A stretch of DNA of 64,000 nt from Paenibacillus tepidiphilus. GTDB taxonomy: Bacteria > Bacillota > Bacilli > Paenibacillales > Paenibacillaceae. The translations under genes and the position numbers were made by a program. The notes under the pieces are model-generated. The model was not told where the DNA came from. It saw nothing but the letters and a program-made list of their open reading frames with translations, and ran no database searches. The first letter of the stretch is position 1. Each line of letters opens with the position of its first letter. Positions 8,293 through 20,754 of the stretch are shown in pieces. The stretch spans positions 1-64,000 of the forward strand of contig NZ_VWRQ01000009.1 in the NCBI RefSeq assembly GCF_008635795.1, written 5' to 3'.

Positions 8293-9255
8293 TTACAGGC
8301 TCTTGAAGGAGGCGTCATAGAGCCGGAACATTGTTTTGTAGCCGGATTCGTCGATCTTGATGCCGACATCCAGGCGTCCGCTGATCTCCAGCGCACCGGA
8401 GGTATAGCGGAGCTTGCTGCCTTCCGGCACAAATACGATCATGATTTTGTTCCAGTAGGTCTCGTCGCCGTTGTCGAACGGACATTCTGCTCCCGGCTCC
8501 GGAATCAGCAGGAACCAGTTCTTCTCGAACGACAGCACCTCGCCCATGAAGCCTTTAATGGTCACCTTGCTGCCGCTCAGATCCCAGAACTCCTCCGAAG
8601 GCCGGGTCTGGTCGTCGCCGTCAAAGAAGCCGTCCCAGCCGATCAATGTATTGCCGGCTGGCGCCTTGTCCGCGGGCGCGGGCGGTTTCGCGCTTGCGGC
8701 TTGGGTGGCCGCCGGACTTGGCGCGGCGGCAGCTTCGGTGGCCCCCGGCGTCGCTGAGCCGGGGGCGGCGCTTGCAGCGGCTGCAGGCGCCGCTGCGGGC
8801 TTCGGTGCGGCAGCGGTGCTGGCCGCTGCCGCGCTGCCCGGCGGGCGCTCCCCCGCCGGGGAGGCCTGCGGCGCAGCCGGCGCGGTGCCCGGCTGGCCGG
8901 AGGCGGCCGGTGCCGGCGCGGCACTGCGCGGCGCCGGGGAAACGGCAGCGGCGGCCTCCGCTGCTGGCGGCGACGCTGCTGGCGGCGACGCTGCCGCCGA
9001 GGCCGGCCCGCCGGCAGGCGCAGCGGCCGTGGCGGCATTGCCGGTAGCCGACGGCAGCGCACCTTCGGCTGCCGGCTGGCTTGCTTCCGCAGCGGCAGCT
9101 GCCGTGGCTGAAGCTTCCGCCGGTGTGCCATTGCCGGCAGCCGCAGCGAAGGATTCTCCGCCGGCGGAGTCTTGGTCTTGTCCGCAAGCCCCAAGCATCA
9201 GCATGGCAATAAGCACTCCTGTCAGCGGCCATAACCTGCTCTGTACTGTTCTCAA
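8293..9255 (-). CDS. Lipoprotein with long Ala/Pro/Ser linker, partner of ABC system
   Basis: A 320-residue predicted lipoprotein. The signal peptide ends in the lipobox LGAC (Cys at residue 24). Residues about 30-205 are low-complexity Ala, Pro, Ser and Gly. The last 110 residues form a compact domain (VTIKGFMGEV, FLLIPEPGAECPF, LEISGRLDVG) that recalls the DUF3299-type proteins found beside MacB-like ABC transporters; that comparison is from memory. The start is TTG at 9255, nine nt after AGGAGG. Longer readings would overlap the permease gene and lack a signal peptide. It probably acts outside the membrane with the ABC pair. Confidence 0.75.
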   Translation of the reverse strand: MRTVQSRLWPLTGVLIAMLMLGACGQDQDSAGGESFAAAAGNGTPAEASATAAAAAEASQPAAEGALPSATGNAATAAAPAGGPASAAASPPAASPPAAEAAAAVSPAPRSAAPAPAASGQPGTAPAAPQASPAGERPPGSAAAASTAAAPKPAAAPAAAASAAPGSATPGATEAAAAPSPAATQAASAKPPAPADKAPAGNTLIGWDGFFDGDDQTRPSEEFWDLSGSKVTIKGFMGEVLSFEKNWFLLIPEPGAECPFDNGDETYWNKIMIVFVPEGSKLRYTSGALEISGRLDVGIKIDESGYKTMFRLYDASFKSL

Positions 9256-9268
9256 CGTGGTGTACCTC

Positions 9269-10606
9269 CTAAGATTTGAACAACGCAAGCGGATGCTGGC
9301 GGTACATCCGGAAAGCCGGCCCGAGCGAAGACAGCAGTCCAATCGCCAGCGCGCCCAGAATAATGAGCACATGCTCCGAAGTGAAATGAAAAGGCTGAAT
9401 CTGGATGCCGGCCTGTGCAAATAAAGCATCCTTGAGCATAGCTGCACCTGCATGTCCCAGCACAAGACCGGCAAGTAGTCCTGCAGCCGTTACCAATATG
9501 CCCTCGCTGGTCAGCGTCAGCCAGACATAGGCCCGGGATTTACCGAGCAGGCGGAGCAGGCCCACGTCCTTGGTCCGTTCTCCGGCTGCCGCAATTAATG
9601 AGAGCAGGATCGCAACTGCTGCCAGCAGCACGCAGATGGCCGTTAGCACGCCAACCAGCTTAGAGCCCTGGTCTACGGCGTTCAGCACATCGCCTACGGC
9701 ATGGCTCGTATAGACGGCCTGTACACCATTCTCTCCGTCCAGCGCCTCTTTCAGCGCATGGGCGCCCAGCAGGCTGGCGGGCTTCACCAGGACCGCCGTA
9801 ATTTCGCGCTCTTCGGGCGTCAGCCCGTGCACCGCCCAGGCGTAGTCGGTCGTTGTAAACACCGCGCGGTCATCGGGCGTATGCAGCTCAGGCAGAATGC
9901 CGGCTACCGTATACCGGAAGCTCTCATGGGCATGCGCCTCCTCCGTTCCGCCGGCTGCGTGTGCATCTCCATCTTCTCCAGCTCCGGAAGTCTGCTCTTC
10001 TCCATGCCCCCCGGCTGCACTTTCATGCTGGTCTTCATGCTCCTCTGCTCCGCCGCCGTGTACATCATCATGATCATCGTCATGATGATCTTCATGGCCT
10101 TCCTCCTGCACCAGCCCATGCGCTCCGGCAAAGGTATCCCCTACCTGAAGCCCCAGTGTTCTGGCGACATAGGCGCCGACAATCGTCTCACCGGTAGAAG
10201 CATACATCGCACCTTCCTGCAGACGTCCGCCGTCATAACGGACAGCAAAGTATCCGGGGTCGATGCCGACAATCGGAAACCCTTTATAGTTGTCTCCGGC
10301 CGTCATCGCATAGGCCTGATCGACACCGGCATCCGCCTGGGCCTGCTCCAGCACCGCAAGCGGGATATTGCCGGTCGGAGCGCCGACATGATAGAACGTG
10401 TTCAGCACGAGCTGGGTCTCGCTGCCCGCTGCCCCGATGACCAGATCGAAGGGACCGTAGCCCCGCTTGGCTCCTTCCTCGACACTCTCCCTGGACAACG
10501 ACAGCAGTACGATAAAAGCGACCGTCACGGCGACTGCCCCCACCGTCAGCAAGGACAGAAAGCGCCGGTGCCAAATGTTGCGCAGTGTCAAGTGGAATAA
10601 GCTCAT
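9269..10606 (-). CDS. FtsX/MacB-type ABC permease with His-rich external insertion
   Basis: A 445-residue permease with one N-terminal helix, a large external domain and three C-terminal helices, the MacB/FtsX layout. The external domain has FDLVIGAAGSETQLVLN and YHVGAPTGNIP, which mark a subgroup often found with DUF3299-type lipoproteins. Between about residues 165 and 230 there is a His/Asp/Glu-rich, Gly-rich insertion with about eleven histidines (for example HEDHHDDDHDD), a likely divalent-metal binding segment. Its start overlaps the ATPase stop by 4 nt. MacB-like systems either export or work mechanically outside the cell; metal handling is inference. Confidence 0.85.
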   Translation of the reverse strand: MSLFHLTLRNIWHRRFLSLLTVGAVAVTVAFIVLLSLSRESVEEGAKRGYGPFDLVIGAAGSETQLVLNTFYHVGAPTGNIPLAVLEQAQADAGVDQAYAMTAGDNYKGFPIVGIDPGYFAVRYDGGRLQEGAMYASTGETIVGAYVARTLGLQVGDTFAGAHGLVQEEGHEDHHDDDHDDVHGGGAEEHEDQHESAAGGHGEEQTSGAGEDGDAHAAGGTEEAHAHESFRYTVAGILPELHTPDDRAVFTTTDYAWAVHGLTPEEREITAVLVKPASLLGAHALKEALDGENGVQAVYTSHAVGDVLNAVDQGSKLVGVLTAICVLLAAVAILLSLIAAAGERTKDVGLLRLLGKSRAYVWLTLTSEGILVTAAGLLAGLVLGHAGAAMLKDALFAQAGIQIQPFHFTSEHVLIILGALAIGLLSSLGPAFRMYRQHPLALFKS

Positions 10607-11322
10607 ACAATCCCTTCTTTCCGCTGCTCCGCTCCGGGCGGCCTGCCTTGCGGCTTCTCGCGGCGGACACGGTTAATGTCCTGAATGTTCAGCCGCCGGG
10701 GAAAGCGGGCCGCCATATTCAAGTCGTGGGTGACCACAATCAGCGTATGCCCCTGTGCGATGCTCAAATTCAGCAGCAGAGAGGAGATTTCATCTGCGGT
10801 CTCCCAGTCCAGGCTGCCGGTGGGCTCATCGGCCAGCACCAGCGCGGGATGGTTGACCAGTGCGCGCACAATTGCCACCCGCTGCTGCTGGCCGCGGGAG
10901 AGCTGGGAAGGCAGATGCCCGCCGCGCTCGCTTAAACCTACCCGCTCCAGCCAATCGTCCACAAGCTGCCGCCGCTGCTTGTGGGCAAGCGGGGTGGTCA
11001 GGGCAATCTCTACATTCTGCCTGGCCGTCAGCGCAGGAATGAGATGGAATTCCTGCAGCACATACCCGATATGGGCGGCGCGGAACCGGTCCCGCGCCGC
11101 CTCCTTCATGTGCTGCAGCGGTGTCCCGTCCACCTGGATGCTGCCGCTGTCCGGCTGCAGAATGCCGCTGACCAGATGCAGCAGCGTGCTTTTGCCGGAG
11201 CCGCTCGGTCCGGTGATCGCTACCTGTTCCCCGCGCTCTACACGCCACTCTGGAATATCAAGAATGGGCACCGTTCTTCCGTCTACGCGAAAATGCTTGT
11301 TCAGCTCATGAATCTGGAGCAA
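10603..11322 (-). CDS. ABC transporter ATP-binding protein (LolD/MacB type)
   Basis: A 239-residue ATPase with Walker A GPSGSGKST, signature LSRGQQQRV and Walker B LVLADEPTGSLD, typical of the LolD/MacB branch that pairs with FtsX-like permeases. The start is TTG at 11322, nine nt after AGGAG. That SD overlaps the TAG stop of the alkaline phosphatase gene, so translation of the two should be linked. It drives the permease encoded directly after it. Confidence 0.93.
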   Translation of the reverse strand: MLQIHELNKHFRVDGRTVPILDIPEWRVERGEQVAITGPSGSGKSTLLHLVSGILQPDSGSIQVDGTPLQHMKEAARDRFRAAHIGYVLQEFHLIPALTARQNVEIALTTPLAHKQRRQLVDDWLERVGLSERGGHLPSQLSRGQQQRVAIVRALVNHPALVLADEPTGSLDWETADEISSLLLNLSIAQGHTLIVVTHDLNMAARFPRRLNIQDINRVRREKPQGRPPGAEQRKEGIV

Positions 11323-11334
11323 GGCCTGCCACTC

Positions 11335-13056
11335 CTATCTCAGTGAAATCCGTTCGGAGAGCGAATCCCATTTCAAAGTCGTGCCCTTCAACTGGCTGAA
11401 TGCGCCAAGCGGCAGATACAGCACGCCGTTATCTACATCCACGGTGTAGGATGCAGCTTTGCCGTTAAAGGTTGCCGTACCGGCTGTAAGGTTAACGTTC
11501 AGCGTATTTTTTTGCAGCGTCAGTTTCGCAGTGGTGGCATTGCCTGTGTACGAGCCGCCAAGCGCTTTAACCAGTGCGGATGCAGGATAGAGCACTTCGT
11601 TGTCGCGGCTGATTTTAAATTTCGGATACACATATTTCGATTGCAGCTCACTGGAACGCTTATTCAAATCAAGGCCGAGTGTAGCAGCGCCCGCTTTGGC
11701 AATCTGCGTATTGTCCACCTGCCCTCTGACCTGATCGGCAATCGGACCGTACGCCCAGATCCCAACATCCACAGCCGAATGGCCATGTCCTGACCAGCCG
11801 ACCAACAGACGCTTGGATACCACGGCATTATAGGCTCCCTCACGCTTATAGGAGGAGCCGTCGCCCGCCATAATTTGCGCCACTTCTTCGTCGGTCAGAT
11901 CGGTAATCCACGTATTCTGGGTCACGATGCTGCGGATTTCCTCGGCAGTCTGGGCGGCTTCCAGCGAGGCGGCGATACTTTCCGAGGAATGCTTCTGCTT
12001 ATCCCACAGATCGATATTGATTTCATAGATATTGTCGCGGGAGAGCGACAGACCGCCTGTCTCGTGGTCGGCTGTAACGACTACAGAGGTATTGCCGTCT
12101 TTTTTGGCGAAATCAATGGCTGTCTTAAAGGCCGCGTCGAAGTCGAGCGCTTCCTGCACCAGTGTCGGCAGATCGTTGGCATGACCCGCATGGTCGATGC
12201 GTCCGCCTTCAATCATGATCACAAAGCCGTCTTTGTCTGCGGACAGGATATTCAGCGCTTTAGCGGTCATTTGCGACAGGCTGGGAATTTCCGCTGTACG
12301 GTCAGGTACATAGGCCACATGGGAGCTGCCGAAGAGGCCGAGCACCTTGTCATTCTTGGAGGTCAGTTTACTCAGTGCACTGGTGTTCTCCACGACGATA
12401 TAGCCTTTGGCGGTAAAATCGCCCAGAATGTTCTTGTCCGAGCGTTTGCCCTTCTCATCCTTGGTGACAAAGAACTGCTTGCCCCCGCCCATCAGCACAT
12501 CGACGCCGCTCTCCAAATACTGTGATGCAATGGCTGCCTCATTGTCGCGGCTGCGGACATGGGATGCATATACTGCCGGAGTGGCATGCGTAATCCGCGC
12601 CGTTGTAACGAGTCCTGTCGCCTTACCGGTGCTTTCAGCCGCTTCGATAATCGAAGCAAACGGCTTCGACACATCCTCATTGGAGACGCTGATGCCGGCA
12701 TTGTACGTCTTGTGGCCTGTGGCAAAAGCAGTGCCCGCCGACGCGGAGTCCGTGACGATTCCCGATACTACCGTTCCGCCGTCTTCGCCGCGGTCCGCAT
12801 ATGTAGTAGCTTGTCCCACATAGTAGGGGTCCAGGTTCAAGTGACTGATATTCTTGGTGTACTGCTGATAGTATCTCGCTGCAGAAATCTGCGCCGGACC
12901 CATGCCGTCGCCGATCAGTACAATCAGGTTTTTGGATTTCGCCTTAGCCGCTCCCCCGGCCGTATTACTGCTCTGTGCCGCCGTTGCCAGTGTTGCCCCG
13001 GAGACGACAGCTGCCGCCAAACCTCCAATTACCATACCCCTCATTAACTTGTTCAT
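11335..13056 (-). CDS. Secreted alkaline phosphatase with C-terminal stalk domain
   Basis: A 573-residue exported phosphomonoesterase. A signal peptide (to about residue 30) precedes the catalytic domain with DGMG, the nucleophile region TDSASAGT and the metal ligands in HAGHAND, TADHETGG and GWSGHGHS. It binds two Zn and one Mg in known homologues. The last 95 residues resemble the copper-amine-oxidase N-terminal (stalk) domain common in Paenibacillus exported proteins. The start is ATG 13056 behind AGGAAGGGGAA, not the longer frame. A candidate PhoP box lies upstream. Its stop codon forms part of the SD of the ABC ATPase gene. Confidence 0.93.
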   Translation of the reverse strand: MNKLMRGMVIGGLAAAVVSGATLATAAQSSNTAGGAAKAKSKNLIVLIGDGMGPAQISAARYYQQYTKNISHLNLDPYYVGQATTYADRGEDGGTVVSGIVTDSASAGTAFATGHKTYNAGISVSNEDVSKPFASIIEAAESTGKATGLVTTARITHATPAVYASHVRSRDNEAAIASQYLESGVDVLMGGGKQFFVTKDEKGKRSDKNILGDFTAKGYIVVENTSALSKLTSKNDKVLGLFGSSHVAYVPDRTAEIPSLSQMTAKALNILSADKDGFVIMIEGGRIDHAGHANDLPTLVQEALDFDAAFKTAIDFAKKDGNTSVVVTADHETGGLSLSRDNIYEINIDLWDKQKHSSESIAASLEAAQTAEEIRSIVTQNTWITDLTDEEVAQIMAGDGSSYKREGAYNAVVSKRLLVGWSGHGHSAVDVGIWAYGPIADQVRGQVDNTQIAKAGAATLGLDLNKRSSELQSKYVYPKFKISRDNEVLYPASALVKALGGSYTGNATTAKLTLQKNTLNVNLTAGTATFNGKAASYTVDVDNGVLYLPLGAFSQLKGTTLKWDSLSERISLR

Positions 13057-13091
13057 GGTATTCCCCTTCCTTGTAATGGATATCTTCACCA

Positions 13092-13133
13092 ATTCTACAT
13101 GAGGAAGGTTATGGAATTGTCAAAATAAGTTAA
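13092..13133 (-). promoter_or_regulatory. Candidate PhoP-box promoter of the alkaline phosphatase operon
   Basis: On the minus strand three related hexamers lie exactly 10 nt apart: TTAACT (13133-13128), TTGACA (13123-13118) and CATAAC (13113-13108). A TAGAAT -10 element follows at 13097-13092. TT(A/C/T)ACA repeats over the -35 region are the known layout of B. subtilis PhoP sites. Phosphate-starvation control is therefore likely but unproven. Confidence 0.45.
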
Positions 13134-13311
13134 GGGTTGTATTAAATCCTTCATGGCGCTAAGGTGGATTGGTAGCTACCATTGGAGAGACGTCATTCAA
13201 TACGAGGAATCCGGGAAGACTGTGCCGAATTGCCGAATAGTTGAAAGAGATTACGAGAGTCAGACCAATTACACCTATGATTCTGAACTGTCTTAATGGA
13301 GGGAAATACGC

Positions 13312-13788
13312 ATGGAAGTTTCATTATGTAAAGCCGACGTAAGCGAGGCGGCACTTATTCACGAAATGCAGGTCAGAGCCTTTATGCCTTTACTCGAAAA
13401 ATACCAGGATTTCGAGACAAGCCCTGCGAATGAGTCCGTAGAACGGGTGAGCGCGCGCATCAGTCAGCCACTGTCCGATTATTACATTATTAAGTATGGC
13501 GAGGCAGCGGTCGGCGGAGTCCGGGTCGTGCAAAAGGAAAACCACCTGCATTGGGTCAGCCCGGTATTTATATTGCCTGAGTACCAGGGCCACGGCATTG
13601 CCCAAAGCGTTTTTGCAATCCTTGAGCAGATCTATCCCGATGCCCGGCTGTGGGGGCTGGCTACCATCCTCCAGGAGGAACGGAATTGTTACCTGTATGA
13701 GAAGCTGGGCTATGTACGAACAGGAGAGCCCAAAGCCATCAATGATAAATTGACTATCGTAGTGTATGAGAAACATCTCCAGGGGTAG
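13312..13788 (+). CDS. GNAT-family N-acetyltransferase
   Basis: A 158-residue single-domain acetyltransferase with the acetyl-CoA loop motif YQGHGIAQS near residue 95 and the usual C-terminal YEKLGY. It should move an acetyl group from acetyl-CoA to an amine; the substrate cannot be read. The ATG follows GGAGGG at 8 nt. It is a single-gene unit closed by a strong hairpin. The 180 nt before it hold no promoter clear enough to report. Confidence 0.85.
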   Translation: MEVSLCKADVSEAALIHEMQVRAFMPLLEKYQDFETSPANESVERVSARISQPLSDYYIIKYGEAAVGGVRVVQKENHLHWVSPVFILPEYQGHGIAQSVFAILEQIYPDARLWGLATILQEERNCYLYEKLGYVRTGEPKAINDKLTIVVYEKHLQG

Positions 13789-13810
13789 AGCTTATAAACG
13801 CCTATATTAT

Positions 13811-13858
13811 AAAAAAGCCCTGTGGGCCTCGCCGTTAAGCGAATGTCCCACAGGGCTT
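13811..13858. terminator. Bidirectional terminator between the GNAT gene and ligA
   Basis: AGCCCTGTGGG (13816-13826) and CCCACAGGGCT (13847-13857) form an 11-bp perfect stem. The minus-strand side has six T residues after it, which suits ligA. The plus-strand side has only TTTC. Confidence 0.8.
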
Positions 13859-13950
13859 TCGTATGCAGAGAGTTGGGCCTCCATCAAGCCAATTCGGCTG
13901 TAAGGCTGCCCTTCTCCTGTTCTTATAGCTCATTGCTCATTGCTCAGTGT

Positions 13951-18415
<4,465 letters not shown>

Positions 18416-18490
18416 GGTAAACATGCTCCTTTCTGCAAATAAACCTTTATTAAATTGAACTAATTTATTCTATATCGGATTTGCCGTGAC

Positions 18491-18607
18491 TCCAAAGAAT
18501 GTTTGGACCTCCGGCCGCTGTTGTCTGAAGATTTCTTTAATTGTAGCCGCTATTCGCGGTAGAAATCCGCAGACAAAGGCGGGCGCTATCGCTCCTCCAG
18601 TTCCAAA
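18491..18607. repeat. Large imperfect palindromic intergenic element
   Basis: Between pcrB and pcrA. TCCAAA/TTTGGA (18491-18507) forms a perfect inverted repeat around 5 nt. TTTGGA at 18502 also pairs with TCCAAA at 18602, closing a larger imperfect palindrome. Its core pairs TTGTCTG..GATTTCT (18521-18536) with AGAAATC..CAGACAA (18561-18576), 14 of 16 positions. A CCGC/GCGG hairpin caps it. The layout looks like a dispersed intergenic repeat, but only one copy is in this window. Confidence 0.6.
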
Positions 18608-18671
18608 CTTCTCCTCCGCCACTTCTTCCTTTAAGATTATTTACAAGTCCAATTTATAAAGTTTCTTTTAT

Positions 18672-19391
18672 TTAATCAACAGCAAGCTTCACCGTATTCT
18701 TCACGGCCTCAACCGTAGCCAGCCCCTGCTGCACATCGCTGTATATAATGTTGCCGACCACGACCGTATCGCACAGAGCGGCCGCTTGCTTAGCTTCAGT
18801 CTCACTCTTAATGCCGCCTCCGTAGAAGAGCTGGCTGCACTCAACCACTTCCCTAACCGTGCGTACGGTTTCCATATCGCCGAAGGTACCGCTGTATTCC
18901 AGGTACACTACCGGCAGCTGCATCAGCTTGTCCGCTATCTGCGCATAGGCAGCCGTCTCCTCGGCGTTCAGCGCGCAGTCCGCTCCCGTCAGTCTGGCCA
19001 CGGAGGAATCGGCGTTCAGCACGATATAACCCTCTGTCAGCAGCAGATCCCAGGGAATCAGGCTTCCATAGCGCTCAATCGCCTTGCGGTGCTGTCCGAG
19101 AACCCAGGCGGTATCAGCGGTGTTCAGCACCATCGGAATCATATACAGGTCAAAGCCCGGGACCGCCGCCGCCAGATCGGATACCTCCAGCGCGCATGGG
19201 AGCCCGTAGGGGCGTAGCCTGTGCAGCAGATCCTGCGTATTCCTGTACGTCACACCGGTAGAGCCGCCCACCAGAATGGCGTCGGTTCCGGAGCCGCAGA
19301 CGAGCGCGAGCTCCGCTTCGCCGAGCTCCCGATCCGGGTCGAGCTTAAATACATGCCGCCAGGGCTTGATCAGTTGCCGCATTTCGTTCAT
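18672..19391 (-). CDS. pcrB: Heptaprenylglyceryl phosphate synthase PcrB
   Basis: A 239-residue TIM-barrel prenyltransferase that joins heptaprenyl diphosphate to sn-glycerol-1-phosphate, making an archaeal-type ether lipid found in Bacillales. Family marks are KLDPDRE near the N-terminus, ILVGGSTGVT, VYLEYSGTFG and LFYGGGIKSE, with a C-terminal VVVGNIIY. The ATG follows GAGGAT. It lies upstream of pcrA, separated by the palindromic element, which may reduce or modulate readthrough. Confidence 0.93.
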   Translation of the reverse strand: MNEMRQLIKPWRHVFKLDPDRELGEAELALVCGSGTDAILVGGSTGVTYRNTQDLLHRLRPYGLPCALEVSDLAAAVPGFDLYMIPMVLNTADTAWVLGQHRKAIERYGSLIPWDLLLTEGYIVLNADSSVARLTGADCALNAEETAAYAQIADKLMQLPVVYLEYSGTFGDMETVRTVREVVECSQLFYGGGIKSETEAKQAAALCDTVVVGNIIYSDVQQGLATVEAVKNTVKLAVD

Positions 19392-19576
19392 GGCCGTCCA
19401 TCCTCATTCATTAATTCACAGCCTGCAGGCCGTACTCGCAGGCCCCAAAACCGTAACTCTAGCATATGCCAGCGGCAAGGGGGTGTCAATTTATCGGGCA
19501 GAAAAAATGCGAACATTTTTTCGCTTTTTTATATTCACATACAGTGTATTTGGAGCCCAGCAAAATCACAGAATAA

Positions 19577-19803
19577 GCTACAGAGATGCACTTCACTTTG
19601 TGGGGATATAAATCGGGGCCCCCGCACAGTATTCGGATAACGCTACAGCGTTTCGCTTCACTTTGTGGGGCATCTGTGGGGGTCCCCGCAAAGTACCCGG
19701 AATACGCTACAGAGATGCACTTCACTTTGTGGGGTTATAAATCGGGGCCCCCGCAAAGTACTCGGAATAAGCTACAGAGGATCGCTTCACTTTGTGGGGA
19801 TAT
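19577..19803. repeat. Tandem array of about 65-nt hairpin units (3.5 copies)
   Basis: Units start with GCTACAG at 19577, 19642, 19706 and 19771 (65, 64 and 65 nt; the last is cut by the GDPD gene end). Each contains TTCACTTTGTGGGG. The three full units also carry CCCCGCAAAGT or a close variant, so each unit can fold into a stem of about 10 bp (CTTTGTGGGG with CCCCGCAAAG, one G-U pair). The array fills the gap between GDPD and pcrB. The part from 19392 to 19576 has no recognisable feature. Confidence 0.8.
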
Positions 19804-20664
19804 TCAGCGTATACCCGGGTAACCTGCAAGCTCATCCTCCGGCACAAAATCGGTATAAAACCCGTCTACCCCAAGCCGCGACAGCTTGACAATCTCCTTC
19901 TGATCGTTGACCGTATGCACATAGATCCGGGCACCGGCCTGCTTAAGCTGGCGCACGAAGCTTTTGCTGGCTTTAGTGACAGGCATCGTGATGTCTACGC
20001 CGGTCTCTTTTACAAAATCAACAACCTGTTCCTCACTGTCCCGCGACTGATAAAGCGTATATATAATTTCGGGAAACTCATGCACCTTGTTCACCATATC
20101 CAGCATATCCCGGCTGTAAATCTGCGGCACAATACGCGCCAGCAGTGCAGGATCACGGCTCTCCGCGGCTTCCACAATCAGCTCAAACTGCCGGGTCACC
20201 AGCTCCGGCTTCAGCTCCTTCGTATCCGTGACTATATAGGCGTCGGGGTAGGCCCCCAGCAAATCCATGAGCTTATCAATATCGACCGGCGAGTATAAAT
20301 CCAGAATCGGACTGTCCATAAAATCACTGTAGGTCAGAACGGCCCCCTGCTTAGCCGCAGGAAGGACCGTCAGCTGGCCCAGCAGCTTGCTCATGTTACC
20401 GGTCCACTCATGGCGGGCAACCAGCTTGTCATCGGCGCTCAGCAGCAAATCCGCTTCAAACACCCGGGTTCCCATCTCATAATTGGCGATAAACGCTTCA
20501 TAGCTGTTCGTGTAGGTGTATCCGTTAATGCCGCCCAAAGCATGGGCAATCACTTTGTATGCAGCAAACCCGGTCTCCGGCTCTTTCCTGCCGCTCAGGG
20601 CGAAGACAAACAGCAGCGCTATTGCACATATCATCATCACGACGGCCAGCATTCTTTTTTTCAT
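19804..20664 (-). CDS. Membrane-anchored GDPD/PI-PLC-type phosphodiesterase
   Basis: A 286-residue protein with an N-terminal membrane anchor (about residues 5-24) and a TIM-barrel of the glycerophosphodiester phosphodiesterase/PI-PLC superfamily. Motifs are IAHALGG, TNSYEAF, FEADLLLS, ARHEW and, near the end, VHTVN and GVDGFYTDF. The usual HRG and HD are changed to HALGG and HE, a variant seen in some Firmicute members. It would cleave lipid- or teichoic-acid-derived phosphodiesters outside the cell. The start is ATG 20664 behind AAAGGA. The longer frame adds 24 non-matching residues. Confidence 0.82.
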   Translation of the reverse strand: MKKRMLAVVMMICAIALLFVFALSGRKEPETGFAAYKVIAHALGGINGYTYTNSYEAFIANYEMGTRVFEADLLLSADDKLVARHEWTGNMSKLLGQLTVLPAAKQGAVLTYSDFMDSPILDLYSPVDIDKLMDLLGAYPDAYIVTDTKELKPELVTRQFELIVEAAESRDPALLARIVPQIYSRDMLDMVNKVHEFPEIIYTLYQSRDSEEQVVDFVKETGVDITMPVTKASKSFVRQLKQAGARIYVHTVNDQKEIVKLSRLGVDGFYTDFVPEDELAGYPGIR

Positions 20665-20754
20665 ATCTGCAGATTCCTTTACACAGTTGGTAGTAGAAAA
20701 AGAAAAAACGGCTGTGCCCTTGTTCAAGGTTGGCAACCGTTTGGATGAATGAGT

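Noticed and set aside
8471-9424. 317-codon plus-strand frame, Ala/Gly-rich
   Set aside because: It is an antisense shadow of the low-complexity linker of the lipoprotein; no SD and no domain.
9256-9474. 73-residue N-terminal extension of the lipoprotein
   Set aside because: It overlaps the permease coding sequence, lacks a signal peptide at its start, and TTG 9255 has a perfect SD and lipobox.
19577-19803. CRISPR array
   Set aside because: The units are continuous at about 65 nt with internal pairing; there are no unique spacers and no cas genes.
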